From: DASWYT01 sp965246875
GTDB taxonomy: Bacteria > Pseudomonadota > Alphaproteobacteria > Micavibrionales > SZUA-601
Direction of reading: 5' to 3'
DNA length: 64,000 nucleotides
NCBI GenBank assembly: GCA_965246875.1
Contig: CBDFFU010000003.1
Span: forward strand, 992,001 to 1,056,000
Under the pieces are notes generated by a model, which saw only the letters and a program-made list of their open reading frames with translations, had not been told where the DNA came from and did not search any database. The position numbers and the translations under genes are program-made. Of this stretch, positions 1 through 8,661 are shown in pieces. Every line of letters begins with the position of its first letter. Position 1 is the stretch's first letter.

Positions 1-134
1 GGCGTTTTAGCACGGTTTTCGTCGTTTATGCTCTGTTTATGAAAGCCCTCATGATCCGCGCATGTTTCTTATCCAGTCTGCCCCTATAGTCGTGGTCATT
101 CCGGAATGATTCCAGTTTACTTTGATTGAGATAA

Positions 135-1160
135 TTGATGATGTGTTGGCGTTTAATTGTGTGTTTGATAATGGCCATGATGGCGGCAAAACCGGTCGCG
201 GCCCAAATCTATGCCGATGTGCCGCGCCGGGCGCAGCCGGCTGACCCGGACGCGATCATAACGATTGCTTATGAGAATGACATTTTCGCCAGTGAAGATA
301 ATAATTATACCAACGGCGTGCGGGCGTCGTACATTTCACCCGAAAGCAAGACGCCGCATTGGCTGGAACAAGCAGCTGAAACCCTGCCGTTTTATCCAAA
401 AGATGGCCGGTCACGCTGGAATTTAGCCGTGGGTCAAAGCATTTACACACCAAACGATATCACCTTGCTGAAGCCGCCAAGCGACGACCAGCCGTATGCA
501 GGCTGGTTATATGGCACAGCAGGTCTGGTCACCGACACCGGCAAAACGCTGGACACGTTTCAAATAACCTTAGGCATGGTGGGTCCGGCATCGGGTGCGG
601 AAACGACACAGGAAACTGTGCATCATATTGTTGACAGCCCACAACCGCAGGGTTGGAAATATCAGCTGGATAACGAACCAGGTGTCGTGATCAGCTATCA
701 GCGCAAATGGCGGAATGTGTATGAATTTTCGCCGTTCGGGTTAGGTGTTGATTTTTCGCCAGCGGTTGGGGGCAATGTTGGGAACATTTTTACCGACGCC
801 AGTGTTGGCGCCATGGCGCGGATTGGTTTCGATTTGCCGGCTGATTACGGCCCGCCGTTGATCCGTCGTACCTTGGGCGGCTCTGACTTTTTCATGCCTT
901 CTGAAAATCTGGGCGGTTATCTGTTTGCCGGTGTTGAAGGCCGTGCTGTTGGCCGCAATATTTTTCTGGATGGCAATAGTTTTGATGACAACACACCGCA
1001 TGTCGATAAAGAAAATTTTGTCGGCTCGGCGCAAATGGGTGTAGCGGTGACCTATCACAACACGCGTGTTGCCTATACGCATGTGTTCGAAAGCAAGGAA
1101 TTTGAAACGCAACAGCAAAATAATCAATATGGTGCGGTGACTGTGTCGGTACGGTTTTAA
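135..1160 (+). CDS. LpxR-like outer-membrane lipid A deacylase (DUF2219)
   Basis: This 341-residue protein starts with a signal peptide (hydrophobic stretch ending near AAQIYADV). The mature N-terminus carries the LpxR signature ENDIF followed by NYTNGV, where LpxR proteins keep their Asn/Asp active-site residues and a Thr. A HH pair near residue 157 (ETVHHIVD, followed by PQGW) fits the catalytic His region. The C-terminus ends in an aromatic beta-strand (VTVSVRF), as in outer-membrane barrels. LpxR enzymes remove the 3'-O-linked acyl chains of lipid A at the outer membrane. The length matches the family. It lies convergent to the HATPase fragment with almost no spacer. Catalytic activity here is inferred. 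Confidence 0.85.
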   Translation: MMMCWRLIVCLIMAMMAAKPVAAQIYADVPRRAQPADPDAIITIAYENDIFASEDNNYTNGVRASYISPESKTPHWLEQAAETLPFYPKDGRSRWNLAVGQSIYTPNDITLLKPPSDDQPYAGWLYGTAGLVTDTGKTLDTFQITLGMVGPASGAETTQETVHHIVDSPQPQGWKYQLDNEPGVVISYQRKWRNVYEFSPFGLGVDFSPAVGGNVGNIFTDASVGAMARIGFDLPADYGPPLIRRTLGGSDFFMPSENLGGYLFAGVEGRAVGRNIFLDGNSFDDNTPHVDKENFVGSAQMGVAVTYHNTRVAYTHVFESKEFETQQQNNQYGAVTVSVRF

Positions 1161-1161
1161 A

Positions 1162-1669
1162 TTACGCGATGCGGCAGACGATTTGCACCGTGCGGCCATT
1201 ATCACGATAGGCCATGCTATCAAAACTCAACAGATTGGCTTTGGCAATGCCGCGGCCGTTGGCAAGCGTCGCGCGTGATGGTTCCAGTTCCATAAATGGC
1301 CGCCAGTCGAAACCATTACCTTGATCAGTAATCGTGATGGCAATTTCGCTGTTGTGCCGCACAAATGAGACGATGACATGTTTGGCAATATTTTCCGGCA
1401 ACTGTAAGCGGCGTTGCACCTCTGCGTCCCATTCGCCTGTGGCCAGCAGCTGATTTTTTAGTGTGTAACCGATGCCCAGATTGCCGTGTTCAACCGCGTT
1501 CAATAATAATTCATAGAGGCCGGTGACCGACAGTTCCGGCTGCGGCAACAGGCTGCCTAATAAAAACGCCATGCTTTGCACATCTTCCAGTGACTGAATG
1601 GCGAAGTCGCCGCGTTGCAATGTGGTCAATGCGTCGCGTTGGCGCGTGATGCGGTCTTCAAATAATGTT
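1162..1669 (-). pseudogene. HATPase_c_2 (RsbW-like) domain, 3' half of a gene split by an IS element
   Basis: This fragment encodes an anti-sigma-factor-type HATPase domain. The N-box ELLLNAVEHGN and the glycine motif DQGNGFDW are clear, and NGRGI matches the later ATP-lid glycines. No ATG or Shine-Dalgarno site precedes it; the open frame runs upstream to 1669, where the insertion element begins. Joining it to the response-regulator half after removing the element and one copy of the 8-bp duplication restores a single frame of about 298 codons: a receiver domain, a short linker (residues FEDRITRQRDALTTLQ) and the HATPase. A TTG at 1629 could in principle restart translation. As a separate protein it has lost its receiver. 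Confidence 0.85.
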
Positions 1670-2373
1670 GGGGCTGGTATAGATTAGCTGAGTTTAGCCC
1701 ATAGCTTGAGAGTTGTCAGCTGGCTTTTGGGTGAGCCGTAATTGAAGCGGAAGACACATTCCTGAAGGAAGTAAGCGAAGTTCTGTTTCGGGATGCCGTT
1801 GTATTTGCGCAAAACTCGTTTTGATTGATTCCAGAAGTTTTCAATCCCATTGATGTGATTAGTTTTATCAGCGAACAGTTCGCTGTGATTGATGCGATAA
1901 TGTTTAAACTCAGAGACATCTAGCACGTTATACGAACGATAGCTGTCCGTGTAGACGATGCTATCAGGCTGGATTTTACGGCGTATAACCGGCATGAGCG
2001 TCCGGCTTTTTGTATCGTCGACCATGGCGGCATAGACTTTACCACCCCGCTTGAGCAGGCCGAAAACAGGAACCTTGCCGGCAGCACCTCGGCCTCGCTT
2101 GCCCTTTCGGACACCGCCAAAGTAACTCTCGTCAAGCTCAATCTCGCCGTCGAATGGCTCTTCATCGATCATTTTATCGCTGATCAGGACACGCAATTTA
2201 TGATAAAACAAGTGGGCCGTATGATAGTTGATACCGACCAGATCAGCAGCTGTTCGGGCCGTTACCTGGCCGACGAACATCTCCAGCAGCTTTAACTGAA
2301 TTTTATGCGATAATTTACAACGATTTAATCCCATCACACCAGCATAAATTAGATCCTAATCTATACCAGCCCC
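1670..2373 (-). mobile_element. Complete IS1595-family (IS1016-like) insertion sequence, 704 bp
   Basis: The ends are perfect 18-bp inverted repeats (GGGGCTGGTATAGATTAG at 1670-1687 and its complement at 2356-2373). Both sides are flanked by the same 8 bp, ATAATGTT (1662-1669 and 2374-2381), which is the usual target duplication length of the IS1595 family. One intact transposase gene fills the element. Identical repeats and an exact duplication imply a recent insertion. Confidence 0.95.
1684..2337 (-). CDS. IS1595-family transposase (DDE, ISXO2-like)
   Basis: This 216-217 residue transposase begins at GTG 2337 or the adjacent ATG 2334 (MGLNRCKLSH). The ISXO2-like catalytic core shows the first acidic site in ELDESYFGG, the second in YTDSYRSYN, and the third region in INGIENFWNQSKRVLRKYNG. 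The N-terminal zinc ribbon of larger IS1595 transposases is absent, as in the short IS1016 group. No frameshift or stop interrupts it, so the element may still move. It is read on the same strand as the interrupted host gene. Confidence 0.93.
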   Translation of the reverse strand: MMGLNRCKLSHKIQLKLLEMFVGQVTARTAADLVGINYHTAHLFYHKLRVLISDKMIDEEPFDGEIELDESYFGGVRKGKRGRGAAGKVPVFGLLKRGGKVYAAMVDDTKSRTLMPVIRRKIQPDSIVYTDSYRSYNVLDVSEFKHYRINHSELFADKTNHINGIENFWNQSKRVLRKYNGIPKQNFAYFLQECVFRFNYGSPKSQLTTLKLWAKLS

Positions 2374-2770
2374 ATAATGTTTGTTGCGTGCGTTCACGAA
2401 TGGCGGATCTGACCAGCGTCAACAGTGTGTCTTCCTGATAGGGTTTGGTCAGATAGTAATAGACACCGGAGCGAATACCTTCGACGACCTGTTCGGGTGC
2501 GATGGCGGCGGTTTGCATGATGACCGGAATGGTTTTGAACCGTGCATCTTTTTTCATGCAGGCAAAGAGTTCCAAACCGTCCATATGCGGCATCAAACGG
2601 TCGGTGACGACCAGCGCATAATTATTATCATGATTGAGATGTTGCCAGGCTTTCAATCCGTCGGTGACTTCATCGACGTGATAGCCGGCCTGGCGCAAGG
2701 TGGCGGAGAGAACGAGCATGTTCGTCGGTTCGTCTTCGACCAAAAGAATACGGTGTGTGTGGTGGATCAT
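2374..2770 (-). pseudogene. Response-regulator receiver domain, 5' half of a gene split by an IS element
   Basis: The reading frame starts at ATG 2770 (MIHHTHRILLVEDEPTN) and encodes a full CheY-like receiver. The acidic pair is in LLVEDEP, the phospho-acceptor Asp in VVTDRLMPHMDG, the conserved Thr/Ser region in VIMQTAA, and the Lys in LTKPYQ. Beyond residue 132 the frame enters the insertion element and ends at a stop near 2315 after about 20 foreign residues. The receiver may still fold, but its HATPase output domain is cut off. In intact relatives, receiver-HATPase proteins control partner-switch regulators. It lies divergent from the adhesin gene at 2919, with 148 bp between them. Confidence 0.87.
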
Positions 2771-2918
2771 GATTTCATCGTAAGGCGCGAAGCGTTAAAA
2801 ATTTTTTATGATGATTTTTATACCTACAGATGTATGAGAAAAGGCGCGTTTAATAAACGTGTTAACTGCTTCGGGTTTACGCTTGACGATAGAACATCAT
2901 TTGTCATGAGGTCTGCCC

Positions 2919-5900
2919 ATGTTAAATTCAAACAATTCCGAACGTTTCGCACCACGCACACCGCTGGATGCGAAACTGCATCAAGGCTACGACCCGACAA
3001 CGGAATTTGCCGAGAAAAGCAATGTTTTTAGCGCGATCCGCTATCAGGACGATCAGCCATATGACGAATCGTTTGCAGAAGAATCGACCGAATCCGCGCA
3101 AGCCAATGCACAACAAAATGATACGGAGTCGCAACAGCGTACCGTTGATGATCATGCGACTGCTGCAGCACCTGATGATGGTATCACGATTAATAATACG
3201 AACAATGTGTCAAATGTTTTTCAGTCAGGCAGCAGTCAAGATGGCTTTGCAGATTTGGCGCGGGGTGGCACGGATGCCTTTATCGCTCAAGGCAGCGCGT
3301 TGAGTAATGCCGGTGCTTTATCAGGCTTGAGCGTGTCGAACAATGCCGTCGATAGCCGGATCACTATCAATAACAATCCACACGGTGGCGGTGGCGGTAG
3401 AAACGATCCGACACCGGGAACGCCGACAGATCCCACAGACCCCACCGATCCATTGCAGCCGCCGGTGATTACACTGCCGCCGATTTTGCATTGCCTGGAA
3501 GACACATCCATTCAGCTCAACATTGTTTTAAGTTTGCCTGCTATCTTAGGTTTGGTGGCCGATGTTGTGATCAGCGGTCTGCCGATTGGCGTGAACTTAT
3601 CGGCGGGGACGAACAATCATGACGGCACATGGACGTTGTCGGGGCTCGATCTGGTTGGCTTGGCGTTAACCCCAGCGTTGCATGACAGCGGTACCTATCA
3701 TTTGACGGTGACGGCAAATGCTACGCTTGGCACGGAAACGATTTCGGTGCATACGGCTCTTGATGTCGTGGTCGACGGCGTAGCAACATTGCCAAGTTTG
3801 GACGTTCACGCAGCGGTAGGCTTGGAAAATACGGCTATTGCTTTATCCATTGACGCCGCGTTACAGGATACCGACGGTTCCGAAAATCTGGTGATCACCA
3901 TTGGCGGCGTACCAACGGGTTGTCTGTTATCGGCGGGTCATGATAATCAGGATGGAACATGGACATTAATCCCCGCTGACCTGATTAGTTTGGCACTTAC
4001 GCCGCCGCATGATTTTAACGGCGTCATCACGTTGAACGTCACGGCGACGTCCAGTGAAAATGGTACGCATGTTGATCTGTCACACCTGTTGACCGTTACG
4101 GTTGGCGGGGTTGCTGACGCACCAATATTAGTCGTCGATGCCACGATCAATGGCTTGGAAGATACGGCGATTGCGCTCAATATTCAACTCACGCCACCAG
4201 CGGATGGATCGGAACATCTGTCTGTGCAGATCAGCGGTGTGCCGTTGGGCGCAGTCTTATCCGCCGGGTCTTACATGGGCTTAGGCTGCTGGAGCATTTC
4301 GCCCGCTGACTCAGCTGGTTTGACCCTGACGCCACCGCATGATTTCAGCGGCACCATTGCGCTGGATATTGCGGCGATCAGCACGGAACAGGACGGTGAT
4401 ACAGCCATTGTACATGCCGGGACAATAATTACAGTCACCGGTGTTGCCGATGCGCCACTTTTAAATGTTCAGGCGATGATTGGTGGTGAAGATCAGGCGA
4501 TTTTGTTGCCGGTGCAAACATTATTGGGTGATCTGGACGGGTCAGAACATTTATCCATCACCATCGGCAATGTGCCAACAGGTGCAGTCTTGTCAGCAGG
4601 TCTTGATAACCATGATGGCACATGGAGTTTGACGCCGTTGCAATTAATAGGCCTGACTATCACGCCGCCACAGAACAGCGATGCAGATTTTACCTTGCAG
4701 ATGATAGCGACTGCCACGGAGCAGGATGGTGATGTGACCAGCACGGTTTTGCCGTTGCATGTGACCGTCAATGCGATTGCAGATATCCCAACTGCCAATG
4801 CGGCCAATACATGGGGTATTATCAATGTTGCTATCCCTGTGAGTATCGGCGGTGCGTTGACCGACACAGATGGTTCGGAAACGTTGTCCTTTATCGTGCG
4901 CGGTGTGCCTGATGGCTTTGCCTTAAATCACGGTGTCAATAACGGCAATAACAGCTGGACATTGACGGCTGCTGAAATAGCCAGTTTACAGATCAATGCG
5001 CCGTATGATTTCGAAGGCCGGTTGCATTTAACCGCCAGTGCCATTGCGCATGACGGCAACAGCACGGCCAGCAGCCTGCCAGCTGGGTTTCACATTGATT
5101 TTGGCAATGCAGCAGGAGGGACTGAGATCAATCTGGATTTGGGCATTGGTGTTGCGGGGATCAATGTTGGCTTGAATGCCGGGATTGCTTTGCCTGTCGG
5201 CGGTTTGCTGAACGCCAATGGCTTGGTAGTCATCGAAGACACACCAACCTTGTTGCCGGATGCGTCTTTGCTGTTGGGGTTGGCGTCCGGCATTTCACTA
5301 TTGACCATCAGCGGACTGCCCATAGGTACCAGCTTGTCGGCTGGAACCAATATGGGTGGCGGCGTGTGGGAAATTTTGCCGGGGCAATTGGCCGGATTAA
5401 CCCTGACACCTGCTGCCAATAGCGATCAGGATTTTACGCTTACCATTCAAGCATCATTATTAGGTCTGGCGACGGTTACATTGGCGACAACGTTGGTGCA
5501 TGTCATCGGCGTTGCTGACTTACCGGCAATCAGTGTCTCTGCAGCAGTGGGTGTCGAGGGTTGTGCCACGATCCCGGTGACCATTAATGCAGGTTTGCTG
5601 GATTTGGACGGGTCAGAACATTTGAGCTTAACCCTGCAAGGCTTGCCAACCGGGATTATTCCAACAGTTGGGATTGCTAACGGTGATGGCACCTGGAGTG
5701 TGCAGGTTAGTGATCTGGCCAATTTATCCCTGCAAGTACCACAGCATTGGAGCGGTGATGCGTCTTATACTGTCGTCGCTGTGGCAACCGAACAAAGCGG
5801 CGATACGACAATTCACACGATTGTTGGCAATATTCATGTTGATGCCGTTGCCGACGCACCGCTGATCAGCATATCGGACATGCACGGCATGGAAAATCAG

Positions 5901-6611
5901 GCCATTGCGCTGAATTTGAATATCGGCTTGCGCGATACGGACGGGTCTGAACAACTCTCGGGCGTGACCATTTCCGGCTTGCCAGTCGGTGCGACTTTGT
6001 CACATGCCACCGATAATCATAACGGGTCATGGAGTGTCACTGTTGCTGATCTCGATCAGGTAACCTTAACACCGCCAGAACATTGGAGTGGTGATATCGC
6101 ATTGAATGTGACGGCGACTACCACAGAAACGGGCAACAATGATCACACCAGTGTCACGGCAATATTGCCTGTCCACATTGCAGCCATTGCCGAGGTGCCA
6201 ACACTTAGTGTGATAAATGAAACGGGCCATCGTGGTGAGGCAATCGCCTTGCATATCAACAGTAGTCTGCAGGATACCGATGGTTCGGAACAGCTCAGTC
6301 TTGTTGTGAGCGGTCTGCCGCAAGACGCCGTATTGTCACACGGAATGCAAAACGCCGACCACAGCTGGACGTTAAATCAGACAGATTTGCACGATCTGTC
6401 GATCACGGCACCGCATGATTTTACGGGTGACATGCATTTAAGCGTGACCGCCTGGGCGCAGGAAACCAGCAACGGGGATGTGGCATCAGTCAGTGATCAA
6501 TTCACCGTGCATGTCGATGCCGCAATTGATAATGGCAACAGTGTACCATTCGATTCGAGTGTGATGGCAAGTGTCGGTTTTCAAGATTCCTCCACACCAC
6601 CGCATGCATAA
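2919..6611 (+). CDS. Large repeat protein, probable type I-secreted adhesin
   Basis: This 1230-residue protein has a Shine-Dalgarno GAGGT ahead of ATG 2919. After an acidic, Gln/Asn-rich N-terminus (about residues 1-150) and a glycine/proline hinge (HGGGGGRNDPTPGTPTDPTDP) come about nine degenerate repeats of roughly 100-110 residues. Each carries a core like DGSEHLSxxIxGxPxGAxLSAG, then DGTWxLxPxxLxxLxLTPPHDF. This pattern is known from cadherin/Ig-like domains of type I-secreted surface proteins. There is no Sec signal peptide. I see no RTX nonapeptides (GGxGxDxxx) and no classic hydrophobic C-terminal secretion signal; the end is VMASVGFQDSSTPPHA. The ABC exporter and adaptor genes follow at once, so it is probably their cargo. 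Confidence 0.8.
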   Translation: MLNSNNSERFAPRTPLDAKLHQGYDPTTEFAEKSNVFSAIRYQDDQPYDESFAEESTESAQANAQQNDTESQQRTVDDHATAAAPDDGITINNTNNVSNVFQSGSSQDGFADLARGGTDAFIAQGSALSNAGALSGLSVSNNAVDSRITINNNPHGGGGGRNDPTPGTPTDPTDPTDPLQPPVITLPPILHCLEDTSIQLNIVLSLPAILGLVADVVISGLPIGVNLSAGTNNHDGTWTLSGLDLVGLALTPALHDSGTYHLTVTANATLGTETISVHTALDVVVDGVATLPSLDVHAAVGLENTAIALSIDAALQDTDGSENLVITIGGVPTGCLLSAGHDNQDGTWTLIPADLISLALTPPHDFNGVITLNVTATSSENGTHVDLSHLLTVTVGGVADAPILVVDATINGLEDTAIALNIQLTPPADGSEHLSVQISGVPLGAVLSAGSYMGLGCWSISPADSAGLTLTPPHDFSGTIALDIAAISTEQDGDTAIVHAGTIITVTGVADAPLLNVQAMIGGEDQAILLPVQTLLGDLDGSEHLSITIGNVPTGAVLSAGLDNHDGTWSLTPLQLIGLTITPPQNSDADFTLQMIATATEQDGDVTSTVLPLHVTVNAIADIPTANAANTWGIINVAIPVSIGGALTDTDGSETLSFIVRGVPDGFALNHGVNNGNNSWTLTAAEIASLQINAPYDFEGRLHLTASAIAHDGNSTASSLPAGFHIDFGNAAGGTEINLDLGIGVAGINVGLNAGIALPVGGLLNANGLVVIEDTPTLLPDASLLLGLASGISLLTISGLPIGTSLSAGTNMGGGVWEILPGQLAGLTLTPAANSDQDFTLTIQASLLGLATVTLATTLVHVIGVADLPAISVSAAVGVEGCATIPVTINAGLLDLDGSEHLSLTLQGLPTGIIPTVGIANGDGTWSVQVSDLANLSLQVPQHWSGDASYTVVAVATEQSGDTTIHTIVGNIHVDAVADAPLISISDMHGMENQAIALNLNIGLRDTDGSEQLSGVTISGLPVGATLSHATDNHNGSWSVTVADLDQVTLTPPEHWSGDIALNVTATTTETGNNDHTSVTAILPVHIAAIAEVPTLSVINETGHRGEAIALHINSSLQDTDGSEQLSLVVSGLPQDAVLSHGMQNADHSWTLNQTDLHDLSITAPHDFTGDMHLSVTAWAQETSNGDVASVSDQFTVHVDAAIDNGNSVPFDSSVMASVGFQDSSTPPHA

Positions 6612-6699
6612 CACGTGAAACGGACATACGATTTTATGCTTGTTGGCTGTGACGCGTTTTGACAAATCTCCTTTAAGACATTGCGCATAGGGTAAAATC

Positions 6700-8661
6700 A
6701 TGAGCTTGAAAAAAACCATGGCTGCTTATTTCAAAACGCGTCACATGCCGTTTCGCTTGCTGCGTTTGAATCATTTCCTGAGCATGCAGATCGTGATTGC
6801 CGCCATGACGAATATTCTGTCACTGGCTTTGCCGATTTTAATGCTACAGGTTTATGACCGCATCATTCCGCATCAATCCTATGGCACCTTGATTATTCTC
6901 TGCGCCGGTGTTGGTGTGGCACTAGTCTTTGACAGCATCTTGCGCACCATGCGCGCCTGGCTGGCGGGTCGTGTGACAGCCTTACAGGAACAGCAAGTGT
7001 CCTGTCAGGCAGTTGAACATTTATGCCGGGCCGACTTGCCGGATTTTCAGCGCGTCTCGACCGGTGAACATCTGCAAAACATGACAGCACTCAGCCGTTT
7101 GCGTGAATTTTACAGCGGTCAGGCATTGACCGCTTTGATTGATCTGCCCTTCGTCGGTATTTTTCTGGCTTTGATTGCCTATCTGGGCCATGGGTTGGTG
7201 ATCATGCCCTTGACCTTGCTTGGCCTGTTTCTGGTGGTGGCCATATCGTCCGGCAATCAATTGAAAATTGCTTTGGAACGCCGCACGATTCAGGATAACC
7301 GCAAAGCCAGTTTTCTGGTGACGGTCTTGACCGGTATTCACACCGTCAAGGCCATGGCGATGGAAACATTTTGCCTGCGCGGATTTGAACAGCGGCAAAA
7401 CCCGATGACGCGTGAAAATTACCGTGTGGCCTTGGCGAATGGTGAAACGAATATTCTGGCAGTATTCTTCGGCCAGTTATCCATCATTGCAACGGCGACG
7501 GCCGGCACGATTTTAGTGCTGAACAATCACCTAAGCGTTGGTGGCTTGTCGGCTTGCACGTTGTTGGCCGGTCGGGCGATCCAGCCGATCCAGCGCATTT
7601 TGGGAACCTGGTTGCGTTTGCAGGATATCGCGATTGCGCGTCAACAGACACAAAGTTTGTTCGACTTGCCAACACAGACACGCACTGTTGCTGCCATGCC
7701 GCCACTGGAAGGGCAGATCACGCTGGAAGATATTACGTTTCAAACGCATGCCCATGATACACCTTTACTGGATCATATTTCGCTGGCCATTCAGGCCGGT
7801 GAAATCGTGGCCTTCAGTGGTGATCAGGGCAGTGGCAAATCAACACTCTTGCAAATCGTGGCGGGTCTGTTGCATCCGACGATGGGTTCTGTACGGCTTG
7901 ATCATTGTCATCCGTCCTTATACCAGCCGACAGAATTGGTGAAACAGATTGCGTATCTGCCACAACGGGCGACGATTTTTAAAGGCAGTCTGATCGACAA
8001 TATCACCGGCTTTCGCACCGATACCGCAAGCATTGCGGCAGCCAAACAGGTCGGCCAGCAACTGGGGCTTGATGTGATCGTCAATAATTTGCCGCGTGGC
8101 TATCAAACATTATTGACCGATAGCCCGGCTGACCCGGTGCCGCCTGGTGTCAAACAACGTATCGCGTTGGCGCGGGCGTTGTTATATCCACCCTCCATTT
8201 TGCTGTTCGATGACGCGGATCGGGCTTTAGATAAAGACGGGTATAATTTGCTCTTCCGGCTGATTGGACGGTTGAAAGGCCAAACCACAATTTTGCTGGT
8301 ATCGCAGGATCAGAATTTGTTGAGCTTTGCCGACCGGTCTTATCATTTAGAGCGCGGGCATTTAATTGAGCAAGAGATCAAGCCATCACAGCATCTGGTG
8401 TTTCTCACGCAAAAAACAAAGGGCAGGCCGCATGACACGCTTTTCCTACATGTCTTTAATTGCGCCGTTGCTGGAAGACTTGCAATGGCCGGGCAATGCC
8501 CGGCAACTTGCCGAAGCCACCAGCATGATCGCATCAAACAGCGCGCTGTCATTATTACAATTACGCGACATCATGGCAAATTTAGGTTATGCCAGCCAGG
8601 TGCGGCGCATAAGCGTGAGCGCCCAGCACATGCATTTGCTGCCGATGATTTATGTGCATAG
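6700..8661 (+). CDS. Type I secretion ABC exporter subunit with degenerate ATPase motifs
   Basis: This is an ABC transporter with fused membrane and nucleotide-binding domains, of the LapB/PrtD/HlyB class. The N-terminal half has several membrane segments (about residues 30-290). The Walker A motif is intact (GDQGSGKSTLL). The signature LSGGQ is replaced by VPPGV in a context that otherwise matches (KQRIALARAL). Walker B reads ILLFDDAD, with Asp in place of the catalytic Glu, and the H-loop His is Gln (LLVSQDQ). The subunit therefore probably hydrolyses ATP poorly and may pair with the next ABC protein. The last ~75 codons overlap the next gene by about 230 bp and look like out-of-frame sequence. 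The true end may once have been near 8430. Confidence 0.85.
   Translation: MSLKKTMAAYFKTRHMPFRLLRLNHFLSMQIVIAAMTNILSLALPILMLQVYDRIIPHQSYGTLIILCAGVGVALVFDSILRTMRAWLAGRVTALQEQQVSCQAVEHLCRADLPDFQRVSTGEHLQNMTALSRLREFYSGQALTALIDLPFVGIFLALIAYLGHGLVIMPLTLLGLFLVVAISSGNQLKIALERRTIQDNRKASFLVTVLTGIHTVKAMAMETFCLRGFEQRQNPMTRENYRVALANGETNILAVFFGQLSIIATATAGTILVLNNHLSVGGLSACTLLAGRAIQPIQRILGTWLRLQDIAIARQQTQSLFDLPTQTRTVAAMPPLEGQITLEDITFQTHAHDTPLLDHISLAIQAGEIVAFSGDQGSGKSTLLQIVAGLLHPTMGSVRLDHCHPSLYQPTELVKQIAYLPQRATIFKGSLIDNITGFRTDTASIAAAKQVGQQLGLDVIVNNLPRGYQTLLTDSPADPVPPGVKQRIALARALLYPPSILLFDDADRALDKDGYNLLFRLIGRLKGQTTILLVSQDQNLLSFADRSYHLERGHLIEQEIKPSQHLVFLTQKTKGRPHDTLFLHVFNCAVAGRLAMAGQCPATCRSHQHDRIKQRAVIITITRHHGKFRLCQPGAAHKRERPAHAFAADDLCA

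Noticed and set aside
741..1223. Open frame of 160 codons on the minus strand
   Set aside because: It is antisense to the LpxR-like gene, has biased low-information composition and no start signals.
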